From contig JAJVIQ010000014.1 in the NCBI GenBank assembly GCA_022071965.1, positions 27,128-91,127 of the forward strand: DNA of 64,000 nucleotides. Direction: 5' to 3'. The notes below the pieces were generated by a model that saw nothing but the letters and a program-made list of their open reading frames with translations, was not told the DNA's origin and searched no databases. This DNA is from Gammaproteobacteria bacterium (GTDB lineage Bacteria > Pseudomonadota > Gammaproteobacteria > JAJPIJ01). The translations under genes and the position numbers were made by a program. Below, piece after piece: positions 1 to 8,759 of the stretch; within the stretch, counting starts at the first letter, position 1, and each line of letters starts with the position of its first letter.

Positions 1-1696
1 CCCTGTCGAACTCGGCAAGTGCCTTATCCGCCCTGCCCTGATAGGCGTACGCGCCGCCGAGAGCCAGGTGCGTCTTGCCGTCGTCGGGATCGAGTGCCAC
101 CGCCTTCTCGGCCGCCTCCATCATCTCTGAAAGCGCCTCGTCGACAGAAGGCGCCAGGCCGAGGTCGATCAAATACTGTTGGACAGTGGCCAGCCCGTAG
201 TAAGCCCGCGCCAATTGCGCATCGAGTTCGATGGCTTTGCGGAACAGGCCTTCCGCTTCGTTCAAGGATTCCTTCGTGACCTTGTGTTTGGCCTCCATGC
301 CGAGCAGGTAGGTGTCGAAAGCGGTCAGGCTCGCGGGCGGCTTACGCCTGATGAGGCTTCGCTCGGCCTCCGCGATCGCCCCCTCTGAGCCGGCGATCGT
401 GGCGGCGATCCTCTGCGTGACGTCGTTCTGCACCGCGAACAGGTCGCCGACCGGCCGATCGTAACGCTCAGACCACACATGGCTGCCGGAGGCGGCCTCG
501 ATGAGCTGAGCGGTCACACGGATGCGCTCGCCCATCGACTGGATGGTGCCCTCGAGAACGTATTTCACACCGAGGTCGCGGCCTATTTGGCGGATGTCGA
601 TCGGCTTGCCCTTGTAGACCTCGGTGGAATTCCTGGCAATGACGATGAGGTCCCTGGAGTGGGAAAGATCGGTGATGACGTCCTCGGTGATCCCGTCCGC
701 GAACCGGTCCCATTGAGGATCTCCCCCAATGCTTTCGAAGGGCAGGACGGCGATGGACGACTTGTCGGGCGGTTTAGATCTGGAGCTCCACGGCTTCGAT
801 CCCCAGAAACCTGCCGCGATGACGGCCAGCACCAGGGCCGCGATCCCTGCCTGCCAACGCACCGACGCAAACGACAGGTGTGAGGGGGATGATGGTGCCT
901 GCGTGGGCGGTAGCAGCTGTCTTGCACTGACGGACTGGGCGTCTGCAACGGGCACCGCTGCCGCCGTATCCAAATTCAACAGTGTCCGATAGAGCTGCTC
1001 CGTCTCCTTCCCGGGCTCGGCGTTCAATTCGCGCTTCAGCGCCGCCCGGCACTCCTGGTACTGCCGCAGCGCCGCCTCCCGCTGCCCCTGCTCCGCGTAC
1101 AGCCGCATCAGCGCCCGGTGCGCCTGCTCGTTGGCCGGTTCGAGCTGGAGCAGCCGCTGCGCCGTGCCGGCGATCCGATCGGCCGCCTTGCCCTGCTCCT
1201 GATGACTCAGCAGTCTTCCCAGGGCCCGCAGCGCCGCCCCGTGCAGCCTCTGCCGCTCCACCAGCAGCCACTCCTCGTAGCCCTCGTCGCGCACGCTCAG
1301 GTCCTCGAGCAGTTCGCCGCGATACAGCGCGCAGCCATGCGCGAGATCCTCGGCGTCGCCGGAGGCGACCAGACGCTCGAACGCCGCCACGTCCGTGTCC
1401 ACCGCCTCGGCATTCAGTCCGACCCGATCGCCCTCGGTGAGGAAGGGCGGCGGCCCGCTCCCGTTCAGCTCGTTGCGCACCACCGTCAGCGTCTGCCGCA
1501 GGCTGTGCCGCGCCTGCTCCTCGCTGCGATCGCTCCACAACAGCGCCGCCAGCCTGTCGCGCGGGAAGCTCCTGCCGGGGGAAAGGGCGAGATAGGTCAG
1601 CAGCAGCTCGCCCTTGCGGGTCTTCAGATCCACAGCCGCCCCTGACTCGAGGCAGGCCTCAAATCGCCCGAGCAGCCTTAGGTCCACCCACGCCAT
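1..1696 (-). CDS. BTAD-type regulator with membrane segment, TolB/FlgO-like domain and TPRs (C-terminus cut by window)
   Basis: At least 565 residues, reading off the left edge. Residues 1-95 look like the OmpR-type winged helix of SARP/AfsR proteins (LRLLGRFEA, TRKGELLLTYLAL, ARHSLRQTL). Residues about 100-245 match a bacterial transcriptional activator domain (LYRGELLEDL, ANEQAHRALMRLY). One hydrophobic segment follows at about 279-297, then a TolB/FlgO-like alpha-beta domain starting SIAVLPFESIGG (about 310) and tetratricopeptide-like helices from about 455. Known family members of this build are CadC/AfsR-like regulators or cyclase-associated proteins. The ATG at 1696 has a strong AAGGAGG eight bases upstream. 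I infer a membrane-tethered one-component activator with a sensing or protein-interaction half outside or along the membrane. It is divergent from two secreted-protein genes and has phased repeats in its upstream region. Confidence 0.85.
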   Translation of the reverse strand, partial: MAWVDLRLLGRFEACLESGAAVDLKTRKGELLLTYLALSPGRSFPRDRLAALLWSDRSEEQARHSLRQTLTVVRNELNGSGPPPFLTEGDRVGLNAEAVDTDVAAFERLVASGDAEDLAHGCALYRGELLEDLSVRDEGYEEWLLVERQRLHGAALRALGRLLSHQEQGKAADRIAGTAQRLLQLEPANEQAHRALMRLYAEQGQREAALRQYQECRAALKRELNAEPGKETEQLYRTLLNLDTAAAVPVADAQSVSARQLLPPTQAPSSPSHLSFASVRWQAGIAALVLAVIAAGFWGSKPWSSRSKPPDKSSIAVLPFESIGGDPQWDRFADGITEDVITDLSHSRDLIVIARNSTEVYKGKPIDIRQIGRDLGVKYVLEGTIQSMGERIRVTAQLIEAASGSHVWSERYDRPVGDLFAVQNDVTQRIAATIAGSEGAIAEAERSLIRRKPPASLTAFDTYLLGMEAKHKVTKESLNEAEGLFRKAIELDAQLARAYYGLATVQQYLIDLGLAPSVDEALSEMMEAAEKAVALDPDDGKTHLALGGAYAYQGRADKALAEFDR

Positions 1697-1751
1697 CCGG
1701 GACACCTCCTTGGATCCGGAAAGCCCGGCAACCACGTGCCATGTATTTACA

Positions 1752-1779
1752 TTTATATCGCATTTCTGACGCCGTGCAA
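1752..1779 (-). promoter_or_regulatory. Possible sigma70 promoter of the BTAD regulator
   Basis: On the minus strand TTGCAC (1779-1774) and TATAAA (1757-1752) are separated by 16 bases in the only AT-rich patch between the divergent genes. The start codon lies about 55 bases downstream. Read by eye; no transcription start is known. Confidence 0.4.
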
Positions 1780-1813
1780 TGTCGAACTGACGCCTCCCTG
1801 ACAGGGCCGTGAC
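1767..1813. promoter_or_regulatory. 11-bp-phased TGAC repeats, possible BTAD activator site
   Basis: TGAC occurs at 1788, 1799 and 1810, exactly 11 bases apart, with a fourth copy at 1767 (21 bases before). The units are CTGACGC, CTGACAG and GTGACAG. SARP/BTAD activators of actinomycetes bind direct heptamers at 11- or 22-bp periods. Three copies lie immediately upstream of the proposed -35 of the regulator gene; the fourth falls between its -35 and -10. That placement would fit autoregulation. The binding role is inference. Confidence 0.4.
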
Positions 1814-1899
1814 AGCCTCTTGATGGCCACCGTCTAGAACTACCACTGCGAAGGCCTCACCAACCCCGGTGCGGCCGGCGCGGACCGGGAGGGCGCTCC

Positions 1900-1916
1900 C
1901 GTTGACAGGGTCAACG
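1900..1916. promoter_or_regulatory. Perfect inverted repeat upstream of secreted-protein gene
   Basis: CGTTGAC and GTCAACG are separated by AGG. The 17-base palindrome lies 48 bases before the start of the secreted protein at 1965. It could be an operator for a dimeric regulator; no regulator is identified. Confidence 0.3.
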
Positions 1917-1964
1917 CCGCCTTCCAGGCCCTCGATCACTACCACCGATCAGATGGAGGTCACC

Positions 1965-2285
1965 ATGAACACGATTCGATCACTCGAGCACCGGCATCCG
2001 GTCACCGGATCACCCACTTCCCCGATGTCGGGAAGCACTGGCTGCACACTGCACAAGGCCGTCGGGGCAGCCTCGACGGCCGTCGTCATCGGGATCGCCC
2101 TCGCGAGCACGGCATATGCCGATCCGGCCACCAGGGCGCCCGCGGCGACGGTCGAGCTGGCGGGCTACGAACTGCCCCCGCGCGGCTATCAGTGCGTCCC
2201 GGTATTCCACGGCAAATACACGGGCTGGCGCTGCGAGCAGGAATCCGCCGCGATAGCGAACGAAGCCGTCGCCAGGACTCCGTAG
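1965..2285 (+). CDS. Small secreted protein of unknown function
   Basis: 106 residues. The ATG at 1965 is chosen over an in-frame start at 1869 because GGAGGT lies five bases upstream of it. A long polar N-region is followed by a hydrophobic stretch (AVVIGIALASTAYA) ending in a plausible signal-peptidase site, TAYA/DPAT, near residue 50. The mature part is about 60 residues with two cysteines (YQCVPVF and WRCEQE) that could form a disulphide. No family is recognised. It is followed after 73 bases by another secreted protein in the same direction and is divergent from the BTAD regulator, so joint regulation is possible. Confidence 0.6.
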   Translation: MNTIRSLEHRHPVTGSPTSPMSGSTGCTLHKAVGAASTAVVIGIALASTAYADPATRAPAATVELAGYELPPRGYQCVPVFHGKYTGWRCEQESAAIANEAVARTP

Positions 2286-2358
2286 CCGTGCAGTCGGCCG
2301 GCGTCGTATTCCTGCCTGTCGAAGGCAGGCCACAGACAGTTCAATCGACGAGGCAACC

Positions 2359-2832
2359 ATGAAGACAATGAAACTGTTGGTCACGATGTCGGCGACGCTG
2401 TTGCTCATCGGGAGCAGCACCGCGGATGCCGGCAAGACCGTCGAGGAAGGCGCCCTGGTCTGCGTCAACGACAAGTGGAGCGAGTCGGAACTCGCGAAGG
2501 GGCACAAGCTGGTCGACTACGCCGGCCGCTGCGTCGCCGTCCCCGACGACGCCGCCCTGCCGAAGAGCAGCGAGGAATGCGTGGGCACCTACGAGTACCT
2601 GCCCGACGGGAGCTGGAAGGCCAGCGGGACCTGCACCCTCAGTTACCCCAATGAGCAGGAGAGGATATCCAAGAGATGGGAGGAAGGTTCACACCTCAAG
2701 GAGTCCACGTACAGCTACGCCGGCGGCACGGGGCGATTCGAAGGCATTACCGGCGGAGGCACTTATGCGCTCGATGCCCTGACCGACACCCTCTACGGCG
2801 GCAGATACAGGGGGATAAAAGAGCAGCCTTGA
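2359..2832 (+). CDS. Secreted beta-barrel-like protein of unknown function
   Basis: 157 residues with a clear signal peptide (MKTMKLLVTMSATLLLIGSS, cleavage after ADA near residue 25). The mature region has four cysteines. It ends in a glycine-rich block, AGGTGRFEGITGGGTY, of the kind seen in lipocalin-like and allene-oxide-cyclase-like barrels, where a strand turn reads G-x-G-x-F-x-G-I-x-G-x-G. The assignment to a barrel fold is inference from this motif only. GAGG lies five bases before the ATG. It is probably co-transcribed with the secreted protein upstream, and a strong hairpin follows the stop codon. Confidence 0.7.
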   Translation: MKTMKLLVTMSATLLLIGSSTADAGKTVEEGALVCVNDKWSESELAKGHKLVDYAGRCVAVPDDAALPKSSEECVGTYEYLPDGSWKASGTCTLSYPNEQERISKRWEEGSHLKESTYSYAGGTGRFEGITGGGTYALDALTDTLYGGRYRGIKEQP

Positions 2833-2878
2833 GGCCGCCTCGACGCCCGCGGCCAACGGCAATCCCTGCCCGCCTGCT

Positions 2879-2927
2879 CACTCCCCGCCGCGCACGAGCG
2901 CACACCCGCCGGGCGCGGCGGGGAGTG
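2879..2927. terminator. Strong GC hairpin after secreted-protein gene
   Basis: A perfect 15-base inverted repeat (2879-2893 with 2913-2927) encloses a 19-base loop, 46 bases after the stop at 2832. No T-run follows, so it may terminate weakly or protect the mRNA end. Confidence 0.4.
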
Positions 2928-2994
2928 GCGGCGGGTCTGCAATGAACAGGCGAGGACTACGGGCGGATGCTACTGCCGGAACAGCAAGTGGCGC

Positions 2995-3174
2995 TCACGC
3001 TTGGCCGGATTGGCACTGGCTGGCGGCCGGATCACTCGGCGCGGATGGCGGACGCTGCTCGCGCTTGATGATCTGTTCGACCCGGGCATTGGCGGCCCTG
3101 GTTCGTTCGCACATATGACGAAGCTCGATGAACAGGAGCAGTTCCTGGTCACTGAGCGCGGCGGTATCGATCAT
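2995..3174 (-). CDS. Possible small helical protein, weakly supported
   Basis: 59 residues from an ATG at 3174. The first 45 residues look protein-like: acidic and leucine-rich (TAALSDQELLLFIELRHM), then basic (ARVEQIIKREQR), as in a short amphipathic helix pair. The rest is serine/proline-rich. No convincing ribosome binding site is seen, and the frame stays open upstream to 3405. No family is recognised. It could be the remnant of a longer gene. Confidence 0.3.
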   Translation of the reverse strand: MIDTAALSDQELLLFIELRHMCERTRAANARVEQIIKREQRPPSAPSDPAASQCQSGQA

Positions 3175-3310
3175 GGCAATCACCCGTAGGGCGGTATCGC
3201 GGCGCGATTCTGGACCCATTTCCGGCCCGGGGAAAGGGCTGTCGCGTTTCGCGACATGGCAAGGTGGTGATAATCCAATGTAGGTAGAAGCATTACACGA
3301 GGCGCCTGGC

Positions 3311-4570
3311 CTATCGCGGGAATCGAGCGAGCGGGCAGGCGGGCGGGCTGGTAGCCTTTTTTCTCGCGATAATTTGCTCAGTACATTTGTGGAGGTAGTG
3401 GACAATTGTTTCGATCCGGATCTTCACCGAACCGGCCGGCTTGGTGGAGTCCAGGTCCTGGAACGAGAAGAACAAGGTTCCCGATCGTTCAACGATTTGC
3501 TGCAGCGGTGAGTAGGTCGGCTGGTCCATGCCGCATTCATAGCTCGAGAGGCGAACCGCGCAGGCGATCCAGGGCATTCTTGCCGCGAACTTCGCACCCC
3601 AGATGATTTCATTCGTATTGGCACTATAGGAAGAAGGCCACACGTCGGCAATGTCGAATGGCGATCGGATACGGCCTGCCTCGATGTCCGGGCCGAACAT
3701 CCACAGCAGCAAGTCGGGGTCAATCGGCAGGTATTGCGACCACAGCAGCGGATAACCGTGGATCTGCAGATCCGCGTCGATCTCGTGCCCGATGCCGGGG
3801 TCCATATGGTACGGACGCCCTAGAACCAAGAGGCAGGGTCTGTTCTCGCGCGCACACAGTTCCAGGATCTCCCGCCCTTTCCTGCGCAGGCTACGGTCGA
3901 AGGTTTCGAGGACCTTGAAGCCCTCGTCAACTGCGAGTTTCGTCTCTTCGCGATTGAGGTTGGGAATGGCGTGCCGCAAACACTCAAAAAGCTGCCTTGC
4001 GACAAGCGGCTGGTCGCCAAATGACACCAGCGGCGCCACGTAACGGATAGAGCGCTCGGCGAAGACATTGTTTTCCTTGAGAAAACCCGCCTTGATATTC
4101 TCCGAGGCCGCCATAACGCGCGGACAGGCAAGAGATACCTTCACATGCCCATTGAGGAAGGATGGCAATGATTCGATCATCGGCGAAAACAGAATATCGA
4201 TCTTCCTGTGCTTGTCGCGGCCAATGAGTTCCCCGAGGTGACCAGACATGCATTTGACCGGATAACAACAGTCGACACTACCCCGTCCCCTTCCGTATTC
4301 ACGCGTTTGCTCTTCCGATGTCTCGGAGGAAAACTCGATATGGCGCGGGTCGATTCCAAGTGCACCGAAGAAACCCATCCAGAATTGGTGGGTCGACCAT
4401 ATGTTGAGAACCCGCGGGATCCCGATTCGCAGGTCGGCACGCGACTTGGCAATCGCCGGAACCGCCTCCCCCGCGAACCTCCCTGGAGCGGCTGTGCCAG
4501 TGTCAGGCTGCGCTATGAGTCCGCCTGAACGCACCGTGCCGAACCATGTCAGCAATGTTCGGGTAGACAT
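3311..4570 (-). CDS. DUF2229 protein of a 2-hydroxyacyl-CoA dehydratase-activase-like system
   Basis: 419 residues. The sequence RIGIPRVLNI (residues 48-57), then FWMGFF and VDCCYPVKCMSGHLGEL, matches the DUF2229 segment of large CoA-activase proteins, where the CYP-K-HGH block is conserved. Three cysteines cluster there and may hold an iron-sulphur cluster (inference). Further cysteines occur in LACPRVM, ELCAREN and SYECGMD. In many anaerobes this domain is fused to two ASKHA ATPase domains; here it is a separate gene. The ATG at 4570 overlaps the end of the upstream ATPase gene by 68 bases, but GGAGGAG seven bases before it supports this start and suggests coupled translation. The C-terminus is basic and proline-rich. 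Confidence 0.75.
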   Translation of the reverse strand: MSTRTLLTWFGTVRSGGLIAQPDTGTAAPGRFAGEAVPAIAKSRADLRIGIPRVLNIWSTHQFWMGFFGALGIDPRHIEFSSETSEEQTREYGRGRGSVDCCYPVKCMSGHLGELIGRDKHRKIDILFSPMIESLPSFLNGHVKVSLACPRVMAASENIKAGFLKENNVFAERSIRYVAPLVSFGDQPLVARQLFECLRHAIPNLNREETKLAVDEGFKVLETFDRSLRRKGREILELCARENRPCLLVLGRPYHMDPGIGHEIDADLQIHGYPLLWSQYLPIDPDLLLWMFGPDIEAGRIRSPFDIADVWPSSYSANTNEIIWGAKFAARMPWIACAVRLSSYECGMDQPTYSPLQQIVERSGTLFFSFQDLDSTKPAGSVKIRIETIVHYLHKCTEQIIARKKATSPPACPLARFPR

Positions 4571-6677
4571 TCTTCAGCTCCTCCAGCCGGGCCTTTACCC
4601 CTCGCATTTCGTTGGCATCCTCGAGCAAGCCTTTGGGACACGAGTTGCCGCTGATAACCCGCTCCCAACCCTCCGGGAGAGCAACCTTGCTCCACTCGCG
4701 CCCCCTGCCTCCGCGCAGGCGTACGTCTATGAATGTCCGCTTGCAGTTCACCGGACACCATTTACAGGTCGTGTGCTCGTTTGTCGTGCTCGTGTATACC
4801 AACGATTCAATAGCATCGTAGCCGCGGAAGCGACTCGGCCGGCCCTGCGCTGTCCATTCGCCGGCGCAGAGCGCCGCACCGATTGCGCCTGCCTCCCCGG
4901 GGTACGGATGCACCACTATCTCCGCATCCGGAACCTTGTCGCGGATGAAATCCACCTGCGCCTTTACGACAGCGAGATTGCGGTGTGTCCCCCCCTGCAG
5001 CACGAACTTGTGTCCTGCCGCCGCCAGATTCTGCAGCTGCCCGGCGTACACCCACACGTTCAGCGGCAGCACCGAGGCCAGCCCGGCCATGATCTCCTCG
5101 GCCGACCACCCTTTGCGCTGCTGACTGACGATGTCCGACTGCAAGAACACGCCGCAACCCATGGCAAGGGAGGGTATGGATTGGGCCCGGAATGCATGGT
5201 CGGCGTACTCTTCCAGGGAAATGCCGTAGCGTTCCGCCACGCCCTGCAGAAATGCGCCATTGCCCGAAGAACATTGGGAATTGAGCCGAAAATCCGATAC
5301 CGTCCCCTGCCGCAGAATCATGATCTTCACATCACAGCCGCCCACGTCGCAGATGACGTCGGCATCGGGAAAAAAATGCAGCGCTCCGGTGGCATGCGCC
5401 ACCGTCTCGACGACCGCGACATCGGCTCCGACAATGTCCGTCAACAGGTCTTTGCCGTATCCCGTGATTGCCACTGCGGCTATCGACTCGAAGCCCGCCT
5501 CGCGGATTTTTCGTACGATCGCTTTCAAGTCCTCGATCGGATTTCCATTGGAAGGCACATAGCAGCTCGACAGCAGTTCCTTGCCCGTTGAAAGAACGAC
5601 CGCCTTTGCCGTAGTGCTGCCGACGTCACAGCCCACCAGAACCGGGGTCGGCTCGTGGGAGGCGGACGCCCTGTCATCCGAAACTTTCTCTGCGCGCGGC
5701 CCGCCGTACTTGCTGAGGAACTCCTCAAATTCCTTCTCGTCCCGCAGAAGTCCTCTCGTGCCGGTCTTCGCTTTGACCTCCCACTGACCCTCCGCTATCC
5801 ACCAACTGAGTTTGTCGCGCCCAGCGTAGACCCCTAGGGCCTGCTCCTCGTCTTCACCAATCGCAATGCAACCAAGACACCCATAGTAAAGTGCATCTGT
5901 CGGCACCTCTATCAGTGACAGCGGCGTGCCACTGTCCGGCAGCGCGACGTGCCTTTCGGCCCAGAGCTTGCGAAGATGGTGCTGCCATGCCTGCTGCAGG
6001 CCCTTGAAGAACAAGTTCGGTCCGCCGAGAAGCAGCGCCTTGGGAAGGGGCGTGTTGCCCTTGGTGAGGGTTGCCAGGTTCTGGTAGACGACGGCCTCAA
6101 ACAGGCTTGCCATGATCTCCTCTACGGGAACGCCGGACTTGACCAGCGAATTCGCGTCGGCTTCGGCAAAAATGCCGCATTTGGCGCTGACTTTGTGCAG
6201 CGTGACCCCGATGTATTCCATCTGCGCCAGGCGTTCGCCGGGAACTTGGAGCTTGCGCGCCGTTTTTTCAATAAACGTACCGGTGCCGCCACTGCACGCC
6301 GACTGCATGTAGACCTGCTTCGACTTGCCGTTCCCGGTCGTCGAGAAAAACAGCGTCTTCATGTCCTCGCCACCGATCTCGGAGACGAAGTTGACGTCAG
6401 GATGCAGTTTTTCGACTGCCGCGGAAACAGCGACCACCTCCTGGATGAATCTGCCGCCAAGCAGCGGCGCGAGAACTCCGCCACCCGAGCCAGTGACATA
6501 GACGCGATCGCGCCCAGGGGTTAGCCCGCAATCCGACTCCAGGCACTGAAGGAACGAAAGCACCGTTTCCGCCTGCTTCGTATTGTGACGCTGGTAGTCC
6601 TTCCAGCGCGTAGCGCCGTCGGCAGCCACCGCGGCCTTGACGGTCGTGGAGCCGACATCCAGGCCGACTGTCAACAT
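4503..6677 (-). CDS. Double BcrAD/BadFG-type ASKHA ATPase (acyl-CoA dehydratase activase family)
   Basis: 724 residues with two ASKHA domains. Domain 1 starts with the phosphate loop GLDVGSTT (5-12) and has Cys128 in SACSGGTG and Cys167 in KCGIFAEA. Domain 2 starts GCDVGSTT (349-356) with Cys469 in QCSSGNG and Cys508 in GCGVF. In HgdC-type activators the equivalent two cysteines per subunit bridge a [4Fe-4S] cluster between two ATPase domains, so one chain here could hold the cluster by itself (inference). A CKWCPVNC cluster at 638-645 may hold another metal site. These ATPases couple ATP hydrolysis to electron injection into radical dehydratases or reductases. The ATG at 6677 overlaps the upstream stop by seven bases without a clear Shine-Dalgarno, which implies translational coupling. 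Confidence 0.85.
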   Translation of the reverse strand: MLTVGLDVGSTTVKAAVAADGATRWKDYQRHNTKQAETVLSFLQCLESDCGLTPGRDRVYVTGSGGGVLAPLLGGRFIQEVVAVSAAVEKLHPDVNFVSEIGGEDMKTLFFSTTGNGKSKQVYMQSACSGGTGTFIEKTARKLQVPGERLAQMEYIGVTLHKVSAKCGIFAEADANSLVKSGVPVEEIMASLFEAVVYQNLATLTKGNTPLPKALLLGGPNLFFKGLQQAWQHHLRKLWAERHVALPDSGTPLSLIEVPTDALYYGCLGCIAIGEDEEQALGVYAGRDKLSWWIAEGQWEVKAKTGTRGLLRDEKEFEEFLSKYGGPRAEKVSDDRASASHEPTPVLVGCDVGSTTAKAVVLSTGKELLSSCYVPSNGNPIEDLKAIVRKIREAGFESIAAVAITGYGKDLLTDIVGADVAVVETVAHATGALHFFPDADVICDVGGCDVKIMILRQGTVSDFRLNSQCSSGNGAFLQGVAERYGISLEEYADHAFRAQSIPSLAMGCGVFLQSDIVSQQRKGWSAEEIMAGLASVLPLNVWVYAGQLQNLAAAGHKFVLQGGTHRNLAVVKAQVDFIRDKVPDAEIVVHPYPGEAGAIGAALCAGEWTAQGRPSRFRGYDAIESLVYTSTTNEHTTCKWCPVNCKRTFIDVRLRGGRGREWSKVALPEGWERVISGNSCPKGLLEDANEMRGVKARLEELKNVYPNIADMVRHGAFRRTHSAA

Positions 6678-8329
6678 GATTGTCTGTTGGCGGCAATGTA
6701 CAGCACGAGGTTCGCTGCACTGCCCGCAACGACGCCGTAGTGCGGAATACGATACGCGGCTCGTCTCAACTGCGGACTCTGCTCGAGCGCAGACCGAACC
6801 TGGGCATCTGAAAGCCCGGTACTCTCCAGTGCGTCCTCATACTCCTGTTGCGCGCGCTTCCTGGCTTCGGCGAGGACCATTTGACAGCGCGAGAGCGCAT
6901 GCACTTCCGCGTCGCCCGTGATCTCGATTGGCGCGTATAGCAGGTCCGGATACCGGCCACGCACGGCTGCCATGGCGCCGATGCTCATGGTGTTTGGCAT
7001 ACAGGAATACGGGGACAGTTCGCACGTCATATGCGCCTTCTTGCGATGGTAGGCCCATAATGCCTTGCCAATAAGCATATCCCCTTCGCCGCCGGTCAGC
7101 CGCGAGTTGTAATAAGGGGCCGCGAGGCGTGCCAGATCGTACTGGTCCGGCAATGCGCGAGGTACATCGCCGAGCGCCTTGCGCATCCTGCCGTATGTCC
7201 ATCGCAACGCGGATTGAATGACGCGCACGGCACCAAGCTTGAGGCGCGCGTGCCGTTGGATCCCAATGTGATCCTCGAGCTTCTGTCTGGTCAGTCGCAA
7301 GAGGTAGTCCAGCCAGAGCGTAACTGCCGCGGGATAGACCTCCGCACCCTCGGTCTCCAGCCAGCGGTGAATGTCGTGATTCGGCACGCCTTCGACCGTC
7401 TGCAGATAGAACTCGCCGGTAATTTTTACTATTGGCCTTACACGCAGCCGATCGACCTCAATGGAATGGAAGCGCTCCCGCACCTCACGCAACGCATTTG
7501 CGAAATACCGGGTACCGAAGTGCCACAACACGGCGTCCCACTTCTTTCCCCGATACGGTCGCCTACGAAATACCTCATAGAGGTAATCCACGCTCTCGCG
7601 CACTACGCGCTCGGTCTCGCCGGCTTTCGTCTCGTACGGGCGCACCTGATACTCCAGGTCCTGAATCACGTCGGTGACGATGAGGGCCCACACGGCACCC
7701 GCAATGAACGGCACGCTCAGGTCGAGCCCGCCGTCGGCCGAACCCTGATTGAGATTGCGCTGATCCAGGAGGAAAATGCGGAAAGCCTCCATTCCGATAT
7801 TACGCAGCGCGAGTTCATAGCTTTGGTGGTATTGGCCAAAGCGGCATGAACCGCATGCACCTGCCGTGAGATACACGTACTCGTTCGCGACATTGTCGGC
7901 GCCGATTCGATCTGCCTCGGCACGCAGGAAGTTGGCGAGGTTGCCGGTAGTAAAGCTGGTGGGGCAACACTGCCCGATGTCGGCAAGTTCCCGTCCGACC
8001 TGCAGGTCCCGGGTGGAGGGAGCCGGCAGGATCCGGGCCCGGTAACCCATGTTTTCCATGACGCCCTGGATGACACGCTCGGCTCGCCAGTGCAGACCCC
8101 CGAACAGAATTGTCACCCGGTCCCGATCCGCACGAGTAAAGGGTCTAGGCTTGTAGGCCTGGTAGTGATGACCGTCGACACCGAAGGTGCCCTTGGCAGC
8201 TGGTCTCAAACCGCCATTCGGTGCCGGTATCCGGCGACTTGGTCGCGCTGACAGAGACGCCGAGGTAACAAAAGGCTCCTCGCGCAGCATGATCCGGCGT
8301 GACAAGAGATCGGAGGTCGCCATCGTCAT
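6671..8329 (-). CDS. CoA-activase C-terminal-type / HgdB-like component
   Basis: 552 residues from the ATG at 8329, preceded by AAAGGGG; an upstream in-frame start at 8455 lacks this. The sequence resembles the C-terminal third of fused CoA-activase proteins: TILFGGLHW, a QCCPTSFTTGNL block, TAGACGSCRFGQYHQSY, and near the end LSPYSCMPNTMSIG and ALSRCQM. The paired cysteines are as expected for a cluster-binding HgdB/DUF2229-like fold. It is the first gene of a tightly overlapping operon with the ATPase and DUF2229 genes, so the three proteins probably form one complex. Substrate is unknown: no CoA-ligase, dehydratase or ferredoxin gene lies nearby. Confidence 0.75.
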   Translation of the reverse strand: MTMATSDLLSRRIMLREEPFVTSASLSARPSRRIPAPNGGLRPAAKGTFGVDGHHYQAYKPRPFTRADRDRVTILFGGLHWRAERVIQGVMENMGYRARILPAPSTRDLQVGRELADIGQCCPTSFTTGNLANFLRAEADRIGADNVANEYVYLTAGACGSCRFGQYHQSYELALRNIGMEAFRIFLLDQRNLNQGSADGGLDLSVPFIAGAVWALIVTDVIQDLEYQVRPYETKAGETERVVRESVDYLYEVFRRRPYRGKKWDAVLWHFGTRYFANALREVRERFHSIEVDRLRVRPIVKITGEFYLQTVEGVPNHDIHRWLETEGAEVYPAAVTLWLDYLLRLTRQKLEDHIGIQRHARLKLGAVRVIQSALRWTYGRMRKALGDVPRALPDQYDLARLAAPYYNSRLTGGEGDMLIGKALWAYHRKKAHMTCELSPYSCMPNTMSIGAMAAVRGRYPDLLYAPIEITGDAEVHALSRCQMVLAEARKRAQQEYEDALESTGLSDAQVRSALEQSPQLRRAAYRIPHYGVVAGSAANLVLYIAANRQSC

Positions 8330-8358
8330 ACGCTCATCCCCTTTGCCAGTTGATCGCG

Positions 8359-8382
8359 TCGATACAATCCTTGTGGTATCGA
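8359..8382. promoter_or_regulatory. Perfect inverted repeat 30 bp before the CoA-activase operon
   Basis: TCGATAC and GTATCGA are separated by 10 bases, 29 bases upstream of the first start codon of the operon. The size and symmetry suit an operator bound by a small dimeric regulator. No candidate regulator is adjacent. Confidence 0.35.
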
Positions 8383-8731
8383 ACCGCTCGCGGCGCCCGA
8401 ACTCGTCTGCGAGCGCCGTCCTTATGGCATTCAGGCAAGACCTGAGTCGTCGCATCCAAAGTTGTGGCCTCGGCCGCGAGAATCGCCGTTGTCCTGCAAT
8501 GCAGTAACATCATCGGCGCTCGGGTCGGCTCGGCTCCGAGTTCCGATAGCATGACCTGCTGTTGTTCTAAGTAACGTGCTTCCTCGAGTGGCGGGCAACT
8601 TACAGGTCGCTTACCGTGCGGTTACGACTTGGTCCAGGACGTCCCAGGCCGGCCGTCTGAAGCAGCAATCGGTGCCCACTGGTTTGCGGTCGCTTCCTGG
8701 CGTCAAGAGTCGGCCGCCGGGGCGGCCCGCC

Positions 8732-8759
8732 TTGACCGGCGACAACCGCTCCCTATCCT
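8732..8759 (+). promoter_or_regulatory. Possible sigma70 promoter of the Sel1-repeat kinase
   Basis: TTGACC (8732) and TATCCT (8754) are separated by 16 bases and lie 62 bases before the chosen kinase start. This supports the start at 8822 rather than 8576. Confidence 0.35.
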
